DNA from: Clostridium sp. Marseille-P299
GTDB taxonomy: Bacteria > Bacillota > Clostridia > Lachnospirales > Lachnospiraceae
Assembly: GCF_900078195.1 (NCBI RefSeq)
Contig: NZ_FJVE01000007.1
Location: forward strand, 124,001 to 188,000
Length of the DNA: 64,000 nucleotides
Reading direction: 5' to 3'
Shown: piece by piece, positions 45,780 to 55,453 of the stretch
Layout: each line of letters opens with the position of its first letter
How positions within the stretch are numbered: position 1 is the stretch's first letter
Made by a program: the position numbers and the translations under genes
The notes under the pieces: model-generated
The model's input: only the letters and a program-made list of their open reading frames with translations
What the model was told of the DNA's origin: nothing
Databases searched by the model: none

Positions 45780-46781
45780 ATGAAGAATATGAAAAAGATT
45801 TTGACAGTGCTTTTAGCAATGGCTATGGTACTTTCATTTGTCGGATGCGGAACAAAGGCAGATAACGTATCAGATAAAAATACAACACCAACAACTACAG
45901 TGGAACCTACCAATGAACCAAGCGTAGAACCAACGAATAGTGCAGAAGATACAAGTGCAGTTAGTTATCCGTTAACAATTAAAGATTCCAATGGAACAGA
46001 AATTACATTTGAGAGCGAGCCTCAAAAAATCGTTTCCGTTGCACCAAACATTACTGAGTTAGTTTATGCAATTGGAGCAGGAGATCGCCTTGTAGGACGT
46101 ACAGATTATTGTGATTATCCAGAAGAAGCACAAAACGTTGAGAGTATTGGGACTCTTTATACTCCTGATATCGAAAAAATAATTAGCTTAGAGCCAGATG
46201 TAGTAATTGCTTCAACTCACTTCCTTGAGGAGTCAGAAAAGCAATTAACAGACCTTGGAATAAAAGTAGTTGTTTTATATGAAGAACATGATGTAACTGG
46301 TGTTTATACAATGATTGAAACATTAGGAGACATGTTAAATCTTAAAGAAAATGCTACAAAAGTTGTAGATGAAATGAAAGCTAGCATTGATGAGACTGTT
46401 GCAGCAGTAAAAGACCTTGAAGCACCAAGTGTATATTATGTTGTAGGATATGGCGAAAGCGGCGATTATACAGCAGGTGGAGATACATTTATTGGCCAGT
46501 TGATTACAATGGCAGGTGGTAAGAATATAGCACAGGATGTTTCCGGATGGTCCTATTCTTTAGAAAGCTTAATGGAAGCAGATCCAGACATTATTGTTAT
46601 GCCTGAATACTATAAAGATGATTTTATGACAGCTGATAATTATAAAGATTTAACTGCTGTTAAAAATGGAAAAGTATATACAATTGATGAAAATATTTTA
46701 AGTCGTCAAGGAAATCGTAATGCTGAAGGAATGCGTGAATTAGCGATGATATTCCATCCAGAAGCATTTGAAAATAAATAA
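45780..46781 (+). CDS. Corrinoid ABC transporter substrate-binding lipoprotein (BtuF-like)
   Basis: 333 residues. A lipoprotein signal peptide ends in SFVGCG (Cys23), followed by a Thr/Pro/Glu-rich spacer and a class III (BtuF/FhuD) binding fold: SVAPNITELVYAIGAGDRLVG, LEPDVVIASTHF, GGKNIAQDVSGWSYSLESLM in part, and RQGNRNAEGMRELA. With a B12 riboswitch upstream and cobalamin genes downstream it most likely binds cobinamide or other corrinoids. The matching BtuC and BtuD are not in the window. GAAAAGGAG precedes the ATG. Confidence 0.88.
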   Translation: MKNMKKILTVLLAMAMVLSFVGCGTKADNVSDKNTTPTTTVEPTNEPSVEPTNSAEDTSAVSYPLTIKDSNGTEITFESEPQKIVSVAPNITELVYAIGAGDRLVGRTDYCDYPEEAQNVESIGTLYTPDIEKIISLEPDVVIASTHFLEESEKQLTDLGIKVVVLYEEHDVTGVYTMIETLGDMLNLKENATKVVDEMKASIDETVAAVKDLEAPSVYYVVGYGESGDYTAGGDTFIGQLITMAGGKNIAQDVSGWSYSLESLMEADPDIIVMPEYYKDDFMTADNYKDLTAVKNGKVYTIDENILSRQGNRNAEGMRELAMIFHPEAFENK

Positions 46782-46788
46782 ATTAGAT

Positions 46789-46840
46789 AGCTTCAGAGGA
46801 AACATGCAGGGCAGATTGCATTCACCTCTGAGGCTTTTTT
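46789..46840 (+). terminator. Terminator after the btuF-like gene
   Basis: AGCTTCAGAGG / CCTCTGAGGCT with an inner ATGCA/TGCAT stem, followed by TTTTTT. Expression of cobT onward would need read-through or its own promoter. Confidence 0.85.
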
Positions 46841-46899
46841 CGATGTAATAATTTATATTACTCATTTTATGAATAATTTTGAAAGGTATGAGTAGAAAC

Positions 46900-48129
46900 A
46901 TGACATTTTATGAACAATTTCAAACCATATCTGCTCCTGTAGCAGAAGCAGAAAAGAATGCAAAGTTAAGATGGGATTCCATTGCAAAGCCACTTGGAAG
47001 TCTTGGAAGACTTGAGGAAGCAGTAATACGTCTTGCAGGAATCTCTGGAAATGCAAATAAAGTTTCTGTGAAAAAAGCTGGACTAGTTATTATGTGTGCT
47101 GACCACGGAGTCGTAGAGGAAGGTGTTACACAAACAGGGTATGAAGTTACCAATGTTGTAGCAACGAATTTTACCAAAGGAAAAACTAGCGTAAATGCCA
47201 TGGCAGATACTATAGGTGTTGATGTTTTTCCGATTGATATTGGGATGAAAACAAGTCCGGTGAAAGAAAAGGAGTTAAAACCTTTAACTTTAGTGGATCG
47301 TAAAATTGCCATGGGATCTTTAAATATTGCAAAAGAAGCAGCAATGAGTATAGAACAATGCGAAAACGCAGTACAGGTTGGAATTGACAGTGTTAGGGAT
47401 TTAAAAAAGAAAGGCTATGAGATATTAGCAACAGGTGAAATGGGAATTGGAAATACTACGCCTAGCAGTGCACTTGCCGCAGTTTTATTAGGGCAAGAAG
47501 TTGAAAATGTCACAGGAAAAGGTGCTGGACTTTCAAATTCATCACTGGAGTTAAAAATTAAAGCAATTAAGCGAGCAATTAAACGATATTATTCTATTGA
47601 AAATAATTATAGAAATAGTTTAAAAGGTTTGGATTCTAAAGAAATGAGTTCTAAAGAAATGGGTTCTCTGGATATGGCTTCTCTAGATATGTATTCAGAA
47701 GATATGATTTCTGTAAAAAGGGATACTATAAAAGTAAATGGTGCCCAAAGTGCAATCAATTTACTTTCACAGCTAGGCGGATATGATATCGCTGGTTTAG
47801 TTGGTGTATTTTTAGGTGGTGCAATTTATAAAATTCCAATTGTAATTGATGGCTTTATTTCCTCAGTGGCAGCGCTACTTGCGGTAACAATAGAGCCAAA
47901 GGCTAGATATTATATGTTTCCTTCTCATGAATCCAAAGAACCTGCAGGAAGAATGGTTTTAGAAGCTTTGCAAATGAAACCATTTATTACATGTGACATG
48001 TATTTAGGAGAAGGTACAGGAGCCATTGCTGTGTTACCTATACTGAATATGGCGGTAGAAGTATATCAAAAGATGAGTACCTTTAAAGAAATTGAAATTG
48101 AGGAATATAAGCAATTTAACTTGCAGTAG
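46900..48129 (+). CDS. cobT: Nicotinate-nucleotide--DMB phosphoribosyltransferase
   Basis: 409 residues from the ATG giving MTFYEQFQTISAPVAEAEKN, which aligns with the usual CobT N-terminus; earlier in-frame starts (TTG 46879, ATG 46888) overlap the GAAAGG ribosome site. Makes alpha-ribazole phosphate from nicotinate mononucleotide and dimethylbenzimidazole or other bases. KPLGSLGRLE, MCADHGVVEEGVTQ, GEMGIGNTTPSSAL and the catalytic Glu in LGEGTGAIAVLP are present. It is longer than usual (about 350) because of an insert near residue 235-285 with five tandem 15-bp repeats. Overlaps and precedes cobU. Confidence 0.93.
   Translation: MTFYEQFQTISAPVAEAEKNAKLRWDSIAKPLGSLGRLEEAVIRLAGISGNANKVSVKKAGLVIMCADHGVVEEGVTQTGYEVTNVVATNFTKGKTSVNAMADTIGVDVFPIDIGMKTSPVKEKELKPLTLVDRKIAMGSLNIAKEAAMSIEQCENAVQVGIDSVRDLKKKGYEILATGEMGIGNTTPSSALAAVLLGQEVENVTGKGAGLSNSSLELKIKAIKRAIKRYYSIENNYRNSLKGLDSKEMSSKEMGSLDMASLDMYSEDMISVKRDTIKVNGAQSAINLLSQLGGYDIAGLVGVFLGGAIYKIPIVIDGFISSVAALLAVTIEPKARYYMFPSHESKEPAGRMVLEALQMKPFITCDMYLGEGTGAIAVLPILNMAVEVYQKMSTFKEIEIEEYKQFNLQ
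47632..47706 (+). repeat. Five in-frame 15-bp tandem repeats inside cobT
   Basis: Units GATTCTAAAGAAATG, AGTTCTAAAGAAATG, GGTTCTCTGGATATG, GCTTCTCTAGATATG and TATTCAGAAGATATG encode DSKEM-SSKEM-GSLDM-ASLDM-YSEDM. The array lies in a surface-type insertion before the conserved GAQSAINLLSQLGGYD, so it probably forms an acidic loop. Confidence 0.85.
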
Positions 48130-48145
48130 TAAGGAGGAGAATTCC

Positions 48146-48700
48146 ATGCTTATATTAGTAACTGGTGGAAGTGGTAGTGGAAAGTCTGAGTATGCAGAGA
48201 ATTTCGCAGTATCTTTTGGAAAGAAGCCATTACTCTACATTGCAACAATGTTGCCATACGGTGAAGAAAGCAAGAAAAAGATTAAGAGACATCAAGAAAT
48301 GCGAGAAAAAAAGAATTTTAAAACATTAGAATGTTATACGAATCTCTTAAGTATCACACTTGATGATAAACCAGTTACATTGCTGGAATGTATGTCTAAT
48401 TTGCTCGCTAATGAAATGTTTCATGAAAATGGAGCAAAAGACTTAAGCGTTAGACAAATTATATCTGGTATAAAACATCTGATTCAACAATCAGAGCATG
48501 TAGTTGTAGTTTCAAACGAGGTATTTTCCGATGGGATATCTTATGATGAAGAAACAAATAAGTATATTGAGTTTTTAGGGAAGATAAATGCTGCTATTGC
48601 TGAAATAGCAGATCAAGTGATAGAAGTAGTTTATTCCATACCAGTTTTTCATAAGGGGAAGGACTTGGTGATAAATAAAATTCTAGTGAATGAAAATTAA
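48146..48700 (+). CDS. cobU: Adenosylcobinamide kinase / guanylyltransferase
   Basis: 184 residues from the ATG after AAGGAGGAG; the frame extends upstream into cobT but that part is not used. Phosphorylates and guanylylates adenosylcobinamide. P-loop ILVTGGSGSGKSEYAE (residues 2-17), the guanylylated-His region RHQEMREKKNFKTLE, and VVVSNEVFSDGI near residue 130. The final residues (SIPVFHKGK) replace the more usual GIP motif. Confidence 0.92.
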   Translation: MLILVTGGSGSGKSEYAENFAVSFGKKPLLYIATMLPYGEESKKKIKRHQEMREKKNFKTLECYTNLLSITLDDKPVTLLECMSNLLANEMFHENGAKDLSVRQIISGIKHLIQQSEHVVVVSNEVFSDGISYDEETNKYIEFLGKINAAIAEIADQVIEVVYSIPVFHKGKDLVINKILVNEN

Positions 48701-48732
48701 AAAATAGTAGTATGAAAGGAAGGTCTGTCTTA

Positions 48733-49497
48733 ATGAAACAAATAGCTTCCTCTTTTGTACATGCATTTTCAATGTATTCTAAAATTCCTATGCCAAGGGC
48801 ATCATGGAAGAAAGAAGATATGAAATATGCAATGTGCTTTTTTCCTCTTATAGGTGCAGTAATTGGTGCAATTATGTATGGTGCGTTTTTTCTTTTCGAT
48901 TGGATTGAATGCGGTGAAATAATGAAAGCTGCTATATTATCGGTGATCCCTATCATAATTACAGGTGGTATTCATCTAGATGGTTGGTTGGATACCATGG
49001 ATGCAAGAAATTCCTATAAGGAAAAAGAAGCAAAATTAGAGATTTTAAAAGACCCACATATCGGTGCATTTGCAGTTATAAAGTGCATGGTATATGCAAT
49101 TGTTCTCGTTGGATTTATGAGTGAAATATCAGAACGTTCCATTGTCATTATTTCTATTGGATTTATTTTATCTAGAGCATTTAGTGGCCTTGGCGTTGTA
49201 TATTTTAAAGGTGCGAAAAAAGATGGCTTATTAGCTACGTTTTCAAGCAGTGCAGAAAAAAAGGTGGTACGATTCGTTTTGATTTTATACGTGATTGCTT
49301 GTGGGATTGTTATGCCTTTCATAAATCCAGTTATGGGTATAGCCTGTTTTATCATGAGCGTTATTGTATTTATCTATTATAAGTACATGTCATATAAAGA
49401 ATTTGGCGGAATCACTGGAGACCTTGCGGGATACTTTTTGCAGTTATGTGAATTAATGATATTAATTACTGCCGTGGTTGTGGATTATTTACTATAA
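48733..49497 (+). CDS. cobS: Adenosylcobinamide-GDP ribazoletransferase (cobalamin synthase)
   Basis: 254 residues, integral membrane protein with six or so hydrophobic helices. Joins adenosylcobinamide-GDP to alpha-ribazole. TGGIHLDGWLDTMDARNS near residue 77-94 and LEILKDPHIGAFAV near residue 103 carry the metal-binding acidic residues; GGITGDLAGYFLQLCE lies near the end. The ATG at 48733 has GAAAGGAAGG at 9 nt; an in-frame start 21 nt upstream overlaps that site. Confidence 0.94.
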   Translation: MKQIASSFVHAFSMYSKIPMPRASWKKEDMKYAMCFFPLIGAVIGAIMYGAFFLFDWIECGEIMKAAILSVIPIIITGGIHLDGWLDTMDARNSYKEKEAKLEILKDPHIGAFAVIKCMVYAIVLVGFMSEISERSIVIISIGFILSRAFSGLGVVYFKGAKKDGLLATFSSSAEKKVVRFVLILYVIACGIVMPFINPVMGIACFIMSVIVFIYYKYMSYKEFGGITGDLAGYFLQLCELMILITAVVVDYLL

Positions 49498-49573
49498 TTT
49501 TGGAGTTTATTTGGATAAGATATAAAATATTCCAACATGTTATAATACAGCGCTAGGTTAGAAAGAGGTTAAT

Positions 49574-49954
49574 ATGAAACTCATTATTGGTGGTGCGTAC
49601 CAAGGAAAACTTAATTATGTAATGAATCGGTTCTCATTTCAAAGAGATGATGTTTTTTATGGTGAGATAAGTCCTTATGACTTGATTTCTGAAAAAAAGG
49701 TGCTAGTGGACTTTCATCTACTTGTAAAACGATTTTTAACAGAAGGAAAAGTGGTGAAAGAAGAGGTGGTACGTATTTTGAACCAATCTCCTGATTTGAT
49801 TATTATCAGTGATGAAATTGGTTGTGGTATTGTGCCATATGATCGATTTGAACGTGAATATAGAGAAGAGACAGGACGTATTTGCTGCTATTTAGCACAA
49901 GAGGCTGAGGAAGTTATACGTATCCAATGTGGTATTCCATCTAAAATAAAATAG
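49574..49954 (+). CDS. Short CobU-like protein with degenerate P-loop
   Basis: 126 residues. The C-terminal half matches the CobU family (SDEIGCGIVPYDRFEREYRE, then GRICCYLAQEAEEVIRIQCG). The N-terminal P-loop reads GGAYQGKLNYV: the Ser/Thr after Lys is Leu, and the histidine loop of true CobU is shortened. A complete cobU lies 874 bp upstream, so this may be a second, specialised or regulatory copy. Similar short proteins occur in other clostridial cobalamin operons. GAAAGAGG precedes the ATG. Confidence 0.8.
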   Translation: MKLIIGGAYQGKLNYVMNRFSFQRDDVFYGEISPYDLISEKKVLVDFHLLVKRFLTEGKVVKEEVVRILNQSPDLIIISDEIGCGIVPYDRFEREYREETGRICCYLAQEAEEVIRIQCGIPSKIK

Positions 49955-49981
49955 CGTTATATAGAAAGGTATGTGCGTTTC

Positions 49982-50572
49982 ATGAAGGTGTTATTGATTC
50001 GTCATGGTCAAACACAGGGAAATAAAGAAAAACGATATGTAGGCAGTACGGATGAAGAATTATTGCCTGAAAGTATAGAGTTATTATCAAAATTTCAGTA
50101 TCCAAATACAGATGCTTTATATGTCAGCCCCAAAATTCGTTGTATTCAAACGGCTAATACTATTTATCCGGATATGTTACCTACCATTGTAGAGGATTTT
50201 ACCGAATGCAATTTTGGAAACTTTGAATATAAGAATTATTTAGAGTTAGCTGAGGATGAAGATTATCAAAAATGGATCGATAGTAATGGAGAGATGCCAT
50301 TTCCAAATGGAGAGTCTAGGGATGAGTTTCAAAGACGCTGTGTCAATGCTTTTGAACAGGTAGTTAGTCAAGCAATCCAAAAGGATTTAAAAAGCATAGC
50401 TTTGGTAGTTCATGGTGGCACGATTATGTCTATTTTAGATAAGTATTCAAATCCTCATAAGGATTATTTTAATTGGCAAGTTGGGAATGGAGAAGGATAT
50501 CAGGCAGAAATCAATATTAGCAAATGGATCTTTGGGGAAAAGGAAATTGATAATATTAGGAGGATGAAATAA
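49982..50572 (+). CDS. cobC: Histidine phosphatase, probable alpha-ribazole phosphatase
   Basis: 196 residues. The phosphohistidine motif LLIRHGQTQGNKEKRYVG is at residues 4-21; the second catalytic His is in LVVHGGTIM near residue 140; TECNFGNFEYKNY matches the family's EFGxWEG region. In this operon it most likely dephosphorylates alpha-ribazole 5'-phosphate or adenosylcobalamin phosphate (CobC/CobZ role). The start ATG at 49982 is chosen over an in-frame GTG (49973) close to AAAGG. Confidence 0.85.
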   Translation: MKVLLIRHGQTQGNKEKRYVGSTDEELLPESIELLSKFQYPNTDALYVSPKIRCIQTANTIYPDMLPTIVEDFTECNFGNFEYKNYLELAEDEDYQKWIDSNGEMPFPNGESRDEFQRRCVNAFEQVVSQAIQKDLKSIALVVHGGTIMSILDKYSNPHKDYFNWQVGNGEGYQAEINISKWIFGEKEIDNIRRMK

Positions 50573-50576
50573 GTAG

Positions 50577-51545
50577 ATGAAATTAACATTACTTGCTCTT
50601 TGCATTGGTTTTTTTATGGATTTGTGCTTTGGAGATCCTCATTGGCTTTACCATCCAGTCCGTTTCATAGGAAATTTGATATCAAAGATGGAAAAAATAC
50701 TTCGATCCATATTGCCCAAAAATAAGAAAGCGGAGCTTATTGGTGGAGGAATTTTAGTCGTTAGTGTAATCTTTCTTTCAACTATGATTCCTTACGTAGT
50801 CCTTGCTATTTCTGGATTTGTTCATCCAGTACTAAAGCTAATTTTAGAAAGTATTATGTGTTATCAACTTCTTGCTACGAAGGCATTGAAGGATGAGAGC
50901 ATGAAAGTTTATTATGAACTTAAAAAAGGCGATATAAATGGTGCAAGAAATGCTGTTTCAATGATTGTAGGGAGAGATACCGCTTCTCTAACAGAAGAAG
51001 GAATCGCAAAGGCGGCTGTTGAGACAGTTGCAGAAAATACTTCAGATGGCATTATTGCACCAATGTTATTTATGGCCATTGGTGGTGCGCCCCTTGGATT
51101 TTTTTATAAGGCAGTAAATACAATGGATTCCATGGTTGGTTATAAAAATGATAAATATCTTTATTTTGGTAGAGTGGCAGCAAAACTAGATGATATTTTA
51201 AACTATATTCCTGCAAGAATTTCAGCGTATCTTATGATTTTAGCAAGTGCAATTCTTGGTATGGACGCAAAAAATGCATATAAAATATTTAAACGTGACC
51301 GATACAATCATGCGAGTCCGAACTCAGCGCAAACGGAATCTGTATGTGCTGGAGCTTTAAATGTTCAACTTGCAGGTGATGCATATTATTTTGGAAAATT
51401 GTATAAGAAGAAATTTATTGGAGATGCAATTCGTAAAATAAGTTTTGAAGATATTAGGCTGGCAAATCGTTTATTATATGGGACTGCAGTGTTAGGAATG
51501 TTGATTATTATTTTGATTTATATCCTTATATTTATAATAGTTTAA
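50577..51545 (+). CDS. cbiB: Adenosylcobinamide-phosphate synthase
   Basis: 322 residues, membrane protein of the CbiB/CobD family that attaches the aminopropanol (phosphate) arm to adenosylcobyric acid. GFFMDLCFGDPHWLYHPVR at the N-terminus, VGRDTASLTEEGIAKAAVET, ENTSDGIIAPMLFMAIGGAP and HASPNSAQTESVCAGALNVQ (each quoted in part) are highly conserved stretches. Its start lies 5 bp after cobC; ribosome site AGGAGG 11 nt upstream. Confidence 0.95.
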   Translation: MKLTLLALCIGFFMDLCFGDPHWLYHPVRFIGNLISKMEKILRSILPKNKKAELIGGGILVVSVIFLSTMIPYVVLAISGFVHPVLKLILESIMCYQLLATKALKDESMKVYYELKKGDINGARNAVSMIVGRDTASLTEEGIAKAAVETVAENTSDGIIAPMLFMAIGGAPLGFFYKAVNTMDSMVGYKNDKYLYFGRVAAKLDDILNYIPARISAYLMILASAILGMDAKNAYKIFKRDRYNHASPNSAQTESVCAGALNVQLAGDAYYFGKLYKKKFIGDAIRKISFEDIRLANRLLYGTAVLGMLIIILIYILIFIIV

Positions 51546-51550
51546 TTTTT

Positions 51551-51577
51551 TTAAAGGGATTCTAATCCCTTAAAAAG
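51551..51577 (+). terminator. Short terminator-like hairpin after cbiB
   Basis: AAGGGATT / AATCCCTT followed by AAAAAG; no strong T run, so weak. The gap to cobD (51578-51742) contains nothing else obvious. Confidence 0.45.
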
Positions 51578-51742
51578 CTCTGTAATTGTTGCAAAGGAGT
51601 GAATCACATTTACGAGATATAGTTCACATTTTGTATTCAATACGTATATAAGGATTTTTCATTTCAATTAAAATAAACAATTTACTAATAATCTTGAATG
51701 AATTGACCTATTGGTAAGTTGCATCTATAGAAAGAGGTTAAA

Positions 51743-52822
51743 ATGAAACATAAACATGGTGGAGATATCTATAGTATGCCAGATATACTAGATTTTTCAG
51801 CAAATATAAATCCCTTAGGAATGCCAAAGAATGTACAAGAGGCTGCTAAGTTAGGGATTGAAAAAGCCATTTATTACCCCGAGGTTGGCTCCAAACAACT
51901 TCGTGATGAAATCTCAAAATACTATAATTTAGATTCAGAGCATGTAATTTGTGGGAATGGAGCAGCGGAAATAATCTTTTATATCTGTCTAGCGGAGCAG
52001 CCCAAAAAGGCTTTATTACTAGCTCCAAGTTTTGCTGAATATGAGATTGCTCTTAAAAATGTTGGTTGTGATGTAAATTATTGCTATCTGAAAGAAGCTG
52101 ACAACTTTATGTTAACACAAGAGTATATGTCTTATATAACAGATGACCTTGATATTATTTTTCTATGTAATCCTAATAATCCAACAGGACAGATGATTAC
52201 AAAAGAGTTTCTAATACAAATTGTTCAAAGATGCAGAGAAAAGCAAATTAAAGTGGTGTTAGATGAGTGTTTTATTGACTTTTCAGATAAACTTTTGAAA
52301 CAATCTATGAGAGATGAGTTAAAGAATTATGAGAATTTAGTTATCATAAATGCATTTACAAAGCTGTATGCAATGCCTGGTTTAAGATTAGGGTATGCTC
52401 TTAGTACGAATAAGGTTTTATTAAATAAAATGCATCAATTATTGCAACCATGGAACGTTTCGGTACCAGCCCAATTTGCAGGAATTGCAGCTCTAAAGGA
52501 AAAAGAATACGTGATACAATCAAGAGAAGTACTTAAGAATGAAAAAGAATTTTTAGTGAGTGAACTATCTTACTTGCAAAAACAGTATGAACAAGGAAAG
52601 TCAGATATCATTAAGAAAGTCTTTGGATATGAGGCAAATTATATATTCTTTCGTGGAAGTAATGAATTAGCGCAGATTTTGCAAAGCAAAGGAATTCAGA
52701 TTAGGGATTGTAGTAACTACCGTGGTTTAGAAAAAGGATATTATAGAATTGCTATAAGAAGTCATGAGGAGAATCAGAGGCTTATTAGCGCAATGAATTA
52801 TAATAACAATTGTATGGATTGA
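51743..52822 (+). CDS. cobD: L-threonine-O-3-phosphate decarboxylase (CobD-type)
   Basis: 359 residues, PLP-dependent fold type I enzyme of the HisC family. FSANINPLGMPKNV at the N-terminus is typical of CobD; the PLP Lys is in NAFTKLYAMPGLRLGY near residue 215, and the Asp/Asn cofactor contacts lie in CNPNNPTGQMI and LDECFIDF. Produces (R)-1-amino-2-propanol phosphate for the CbiB reaction. AGAAAGAGG precedes the ATG. The remainder of the salvage operon (cbiP, cobO) follows 118 bp later. Confidence 0.9.
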   Translation: MKHKHGGDIYSMPDILDFSANINPLGMPKNVQEAAKLGIEKAIYYPEVGSKQLRDEISKYYNLDSEHVICGNGAAEIIFYICLAEQPKKALLLAPSFAEYEIALKNVGCDVNYCYLKEADNFMLTQEYMSYITDDLDIIFLCNPNNPTGQMITKEFLIQIVQRCREKQIKVVLDECFIDFSDKLLKQSMRDELKNYENLVIINAFTKLYAMPGLRLGYALSTNKVLLNKMHQLLQPWNVSVPAQFAGIAALKEKEYVIQSREVLKNEKEFLVSELSYLQKQYEQGKSDIIKKVFGYEANYIFFRGSNELAQILQSKGIQIRDCSNYRGLEKGYYRIAIRSHEENQRLISAMNYNNNCMD

Positions 52823-52940
52823 ATAACGAAGAAAATCAACTTTTATAATCAGTATAAAGAATCGACGAATGATAGAAGCAAAGTGCTTTTATAACATATC
52901 ATTCTCACATATATTATTGATTTTTAGATTGGAGTTAAGA

Positions 52941-54443
52941 ATGGCAAAGGTAATCATGGTGCAAGGCACGATGTCAAACGTAGGGAAAAGCTTTTTAGTT
53001 GCTGGCTTATGTCGTGTATTTAAACAAGATGGCTACAAAGTTGCGCCATTTAAATCGCAGAATATGGCGCTGAATTCTTTTATAACAGAGGAAGGCCTAG
53101 AAATGGGAAGAGCCCAGGTCATGCAAGCAGAGGCAGCAGGAATAAAACCTTCGGTGCTGATGAATCCAATATTATTAAAGCCTACCACAGATATGGGTTC
53201 TCAAGTGATTGTAAATGGTAGGGTTGTTGGAAATATGCATGCGATGGATTATTTTAAACGAAAAAGAGACTTTATCCCTGAGGTTTTAAATGCATATAAA
53301 AAATTAGATGAAGAATATGATATTATTGTGGTAGAAGGTGCGGGAAGTCCAGCGGAGATTAACTTAAAACGAGAAGATATCGTAAATATGGGGCTGGCAA
53401 AAATGATAAAAGCACCAGTTCTTTTGGTTGGAGATATTGATCGTGGAGGAGTATTTGCACAATTAATCGGAACAATCATGTTATTAGAGGAAGATGAACG
53501 TGCACTCATTAAAGGTAACATTATTAATAAGTTTCGTGGAGATAAGCGTATTCTTGATCCAGGACTAGATATTATCGAAGAAAAGAGTAGTGTTCCAGTA
53601 CTTGGCGTTTTACCTTATGGGGATATTGACTTAGACGATGAAGATAGTTTATCGGAACGCCTTATCACAAAAAAAGAGATTGGGCTTGTAGATATAGCAG
53701 TAATTCATCTACCTAGGATTTCAAATTTTACTGATTTTCATCCACTAGAATGTATCCCTGGTGTTTCACTGCGTTATGTAAAGAGTGTAGACGAACTACA
53801 AAATCCAGATATGATTTTAATTCCAGGTACGAAAAATACCATGGCGGACTTAAAATGGATGCGTCAAAATGGATTAGAAGCAGCTATTTTAAAGGCGGTT
53901 GCAAATGATACACTACTTTTTGGAATATGTGGTGGATTTCAGATGCTTGGAGAGACTCTTAGTGATTTAGAAGGAGTAGAAGGCGGGGGCCGTATGCGAG
54001 GAATGGAATTATTGCCAATGCACACGGAATTTGCAAGTGAAAAGGTATGTACTCAGGTAAAAGGTACATTTGAAACAATCACAGGGCCATTTGAAAAATT
54101 ATCTGGATTAAGCCTGGAAGGCTATGAAATTCATATGGGAAAAACAACCTTAAGTGATAATGTTAAGAATGCAACACGCATTTATGATGGAACGGAAGAA
54201 AAAATAGATGGTGCATTTGATGGAAATGTTTGTGGTAGCTATGTTCATGGTGTATTCGATAAGGAAGAGGTAACAAAGGCACTGTTATCCATTTTATTTG
54301 AAAGAAAAGGCTTAGATGCAAGTGAGGTAAAGGGATTTTCTTTAGCGGAGTATAAAGAAGAGCAATATGAAAAATTAGCACAGATGGTTAGAGAAGGATT
54401 AGACATGAAACGAATTTATGAAATTTTAGAGGAGGGCGTATGA
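52941..54443 (+). CDS. cbiP: Cobyric acid synthase
   Basis: 500 residues from the ATG after TTGGAGTTAAGA; the longer frame upstream lacks a ribosome site. Amidates adenosylcobyrinic a,c-diamide at four positions. The ATPase half begins [34 protein letters not shown] follows near residue 170. The glutaminase half has the nucleophile Cys in [12 protein letters not shown] near residue 331 and the His in GSYVHGVFD. Also called cobQ. It overlaps cobO by 4 nt. Confidence 0.95.
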   Translation: MAKVIMVQGTMSNVGKSFLVAGLCRVFKQDGYKVAPFKSQNMALNSFITEEGLEMGRAQVMQAEAAGIKPSVLMNPILLKPTTDMGSQVIVNGRVVGNMHAMDYFKRKRDFIPEVLNAYKKLDEEYDIIVVEGAGSPAEINLKREDIVNMGLAKMIKAPVLLVGDIDRGGVFAQLIGTIMLLEEDERALIKGNIINKFRGDKRILDPGLDIIEEKSSVPVLGVLPYGDIDLDDEDSLSERLITKKEIGLVDIAVIHLPRISNFTDFHPLECIPGVSLRYVKSVDELQNPDMILIPGTKNTMADLKWMRQNGLEAAILKAVANDTLLFGICGGFQMLGETLSDLEGVEGGGRMRGMELLPMHTEFASEKVCTQVKGTFETITGPFEKLSGLSLEGYEIHMGKTTLSDNVKNATRIYDGTEEKIDGAFDGNVCGSYVHGVFDKEEVTKALLSILFERKGLDASEVKGFSLAEYKEEQYEKLAQMVREGLDMKRIYEILEEGV

Positions 54444-54964
54444 AAGGATTAGTTCATATTTATTGTGGAGACGGGAAAGGGAAAACAACTGCATCCCTAG
54501 GACTTGCAATTCGTGCAGCAGGTAGTGGTATGAAAGTTGTTTTTGCACAATTTCTAAAGGGCAGTGATACAAGCGAATTAGAGTCATTAAAGCGTATTGA
54601 AGGAATTACTGTGTTGCGTAATCCAATTGATTACGGTTTTTATAATCGAATGACGGAGGAAGACAAAGTAGCAATTAAAAAGCTTCATAATGATACACTT
54701 ACAAAAGCAATCAAAGCGGTAAATGATGGAGAATGTGATCTTTTAATATTAGATGAAATCATAGCTACTTATAACTATAGTTTAGTAGATACGAATTTAG
54801 TAGACGAGTTACTTTCAAACAAACCAGATAACCTCGAATTGGTTTTGACGGGAAGAGATCCAGCACCACATTTTTTAGAAGCTGCAGATTATGTTTCTGA
54901 AATAAAGAAAGTAAAACATCCATTTGATCAAAAAATTGGTGCTAGAGTAGGGATTGAATATTAA
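54440..54964 (+). CDS. cobO: Corrinoid adenosyltransferase (CobA/CobO type)
   Basis: 174 residues. P-loop [21 protein letters not shown] (in part) at residues 9-27, [18 protein letters not shown] and [20 protein letters not shown] near the end identify the family. Transfers adenosyl from ATP to the cobalt of cob(I)alamin or cobinamide. The ATG overlaps the cbiP stop (ATGA). It is the last gene of the operon. Confidence 0.95.
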   Translation: MKGLVHIYCGDGKGKTTASLGLAIRAAGSGMKVVFAQFLKGSDTSELESLKRIEGITVLRNPIDYGFYNRMTEEDKVAIKKLHNDTLTKAIKAVNDGECDLLILDEIIATYNYSLVDTNLVDELLSNKPDNLELVLTGRDPAPHFLEAADYVSEIKKVKHPFDQKIGARVGIEY

Positions 54965-55212
54965 TCTTTTATGTAAATGTTTATTCATAAGAGCGTATAA
55001 TTTTATACTATTGTTCTTTCACTAATATAAATTTTAGACGAGAGCACTTTTAGTATCAAAGCTCTTTATATTTAAAATGAAACGAATAAAAACAAAGACT
55101 CACGCTGCCAAAAGATCTGCTAATCTCTGAGCTTAAATAATGGCACAGAGATGCAGTAGAAAACTATAATAATATCCAGGTAGAAAGTTAAAGAAAGAGC
55201 AACTGGTTATGA

Positions 55213-55266
55213 AGATTGAGTTCTTATTGATTCACTATGGACAAAGAATCAATAGGCACTCAATCT
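55213..55266. repeat. Imperfect hairpin in the cobO-araC gap
   Basis: AGATTGAGT / ACTCAATCT (9 bp) with inner ATTGATTC / GAATCAAT (8 bp) around a 12-nt loop. No T run. Lies in the 489-bp gap 54965-55453, where I find no gene. Confidence 0.5.
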
Positions 55267-55305
55267 AGAATTAAACTTCTAAATTCAAATTAAAAATACG
55301 ATTTA

Positions 55306-55428
55306 ATTTAAATAATAGAAATATTACTCAACTTAAGTGATTGAAATACCCCTAGTTTTAAACTATGGAAATACTCTATAACTTAAATTATAGAAAACCA
55401 TTTAACTTAAGCGGAAGTAGTACTCAAG
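55306..55428. repeat. Degenerate 25-bp tandem repeat, about five units
   Basis: Units start at 55306, 55331, 55356, 55381 and 55406; the first four are exactly 25 bp apart. Shared core is TTAANTNATNGAAATA (for example ACTTAAGTGATTGAAATAC at 55331). Lies between the convergent cobO and AraC genes. Confidence 0.6.
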
Positions 55429-55453
55429 AATCAAATTATAATTTTAACATCTT

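Noticed and set aside
46920..47312. 130-residue minus-strand frame inside cobT
   Set aside because: Antisense shadow of conserved cobT sequence, without ribosome site or recognisable motif.
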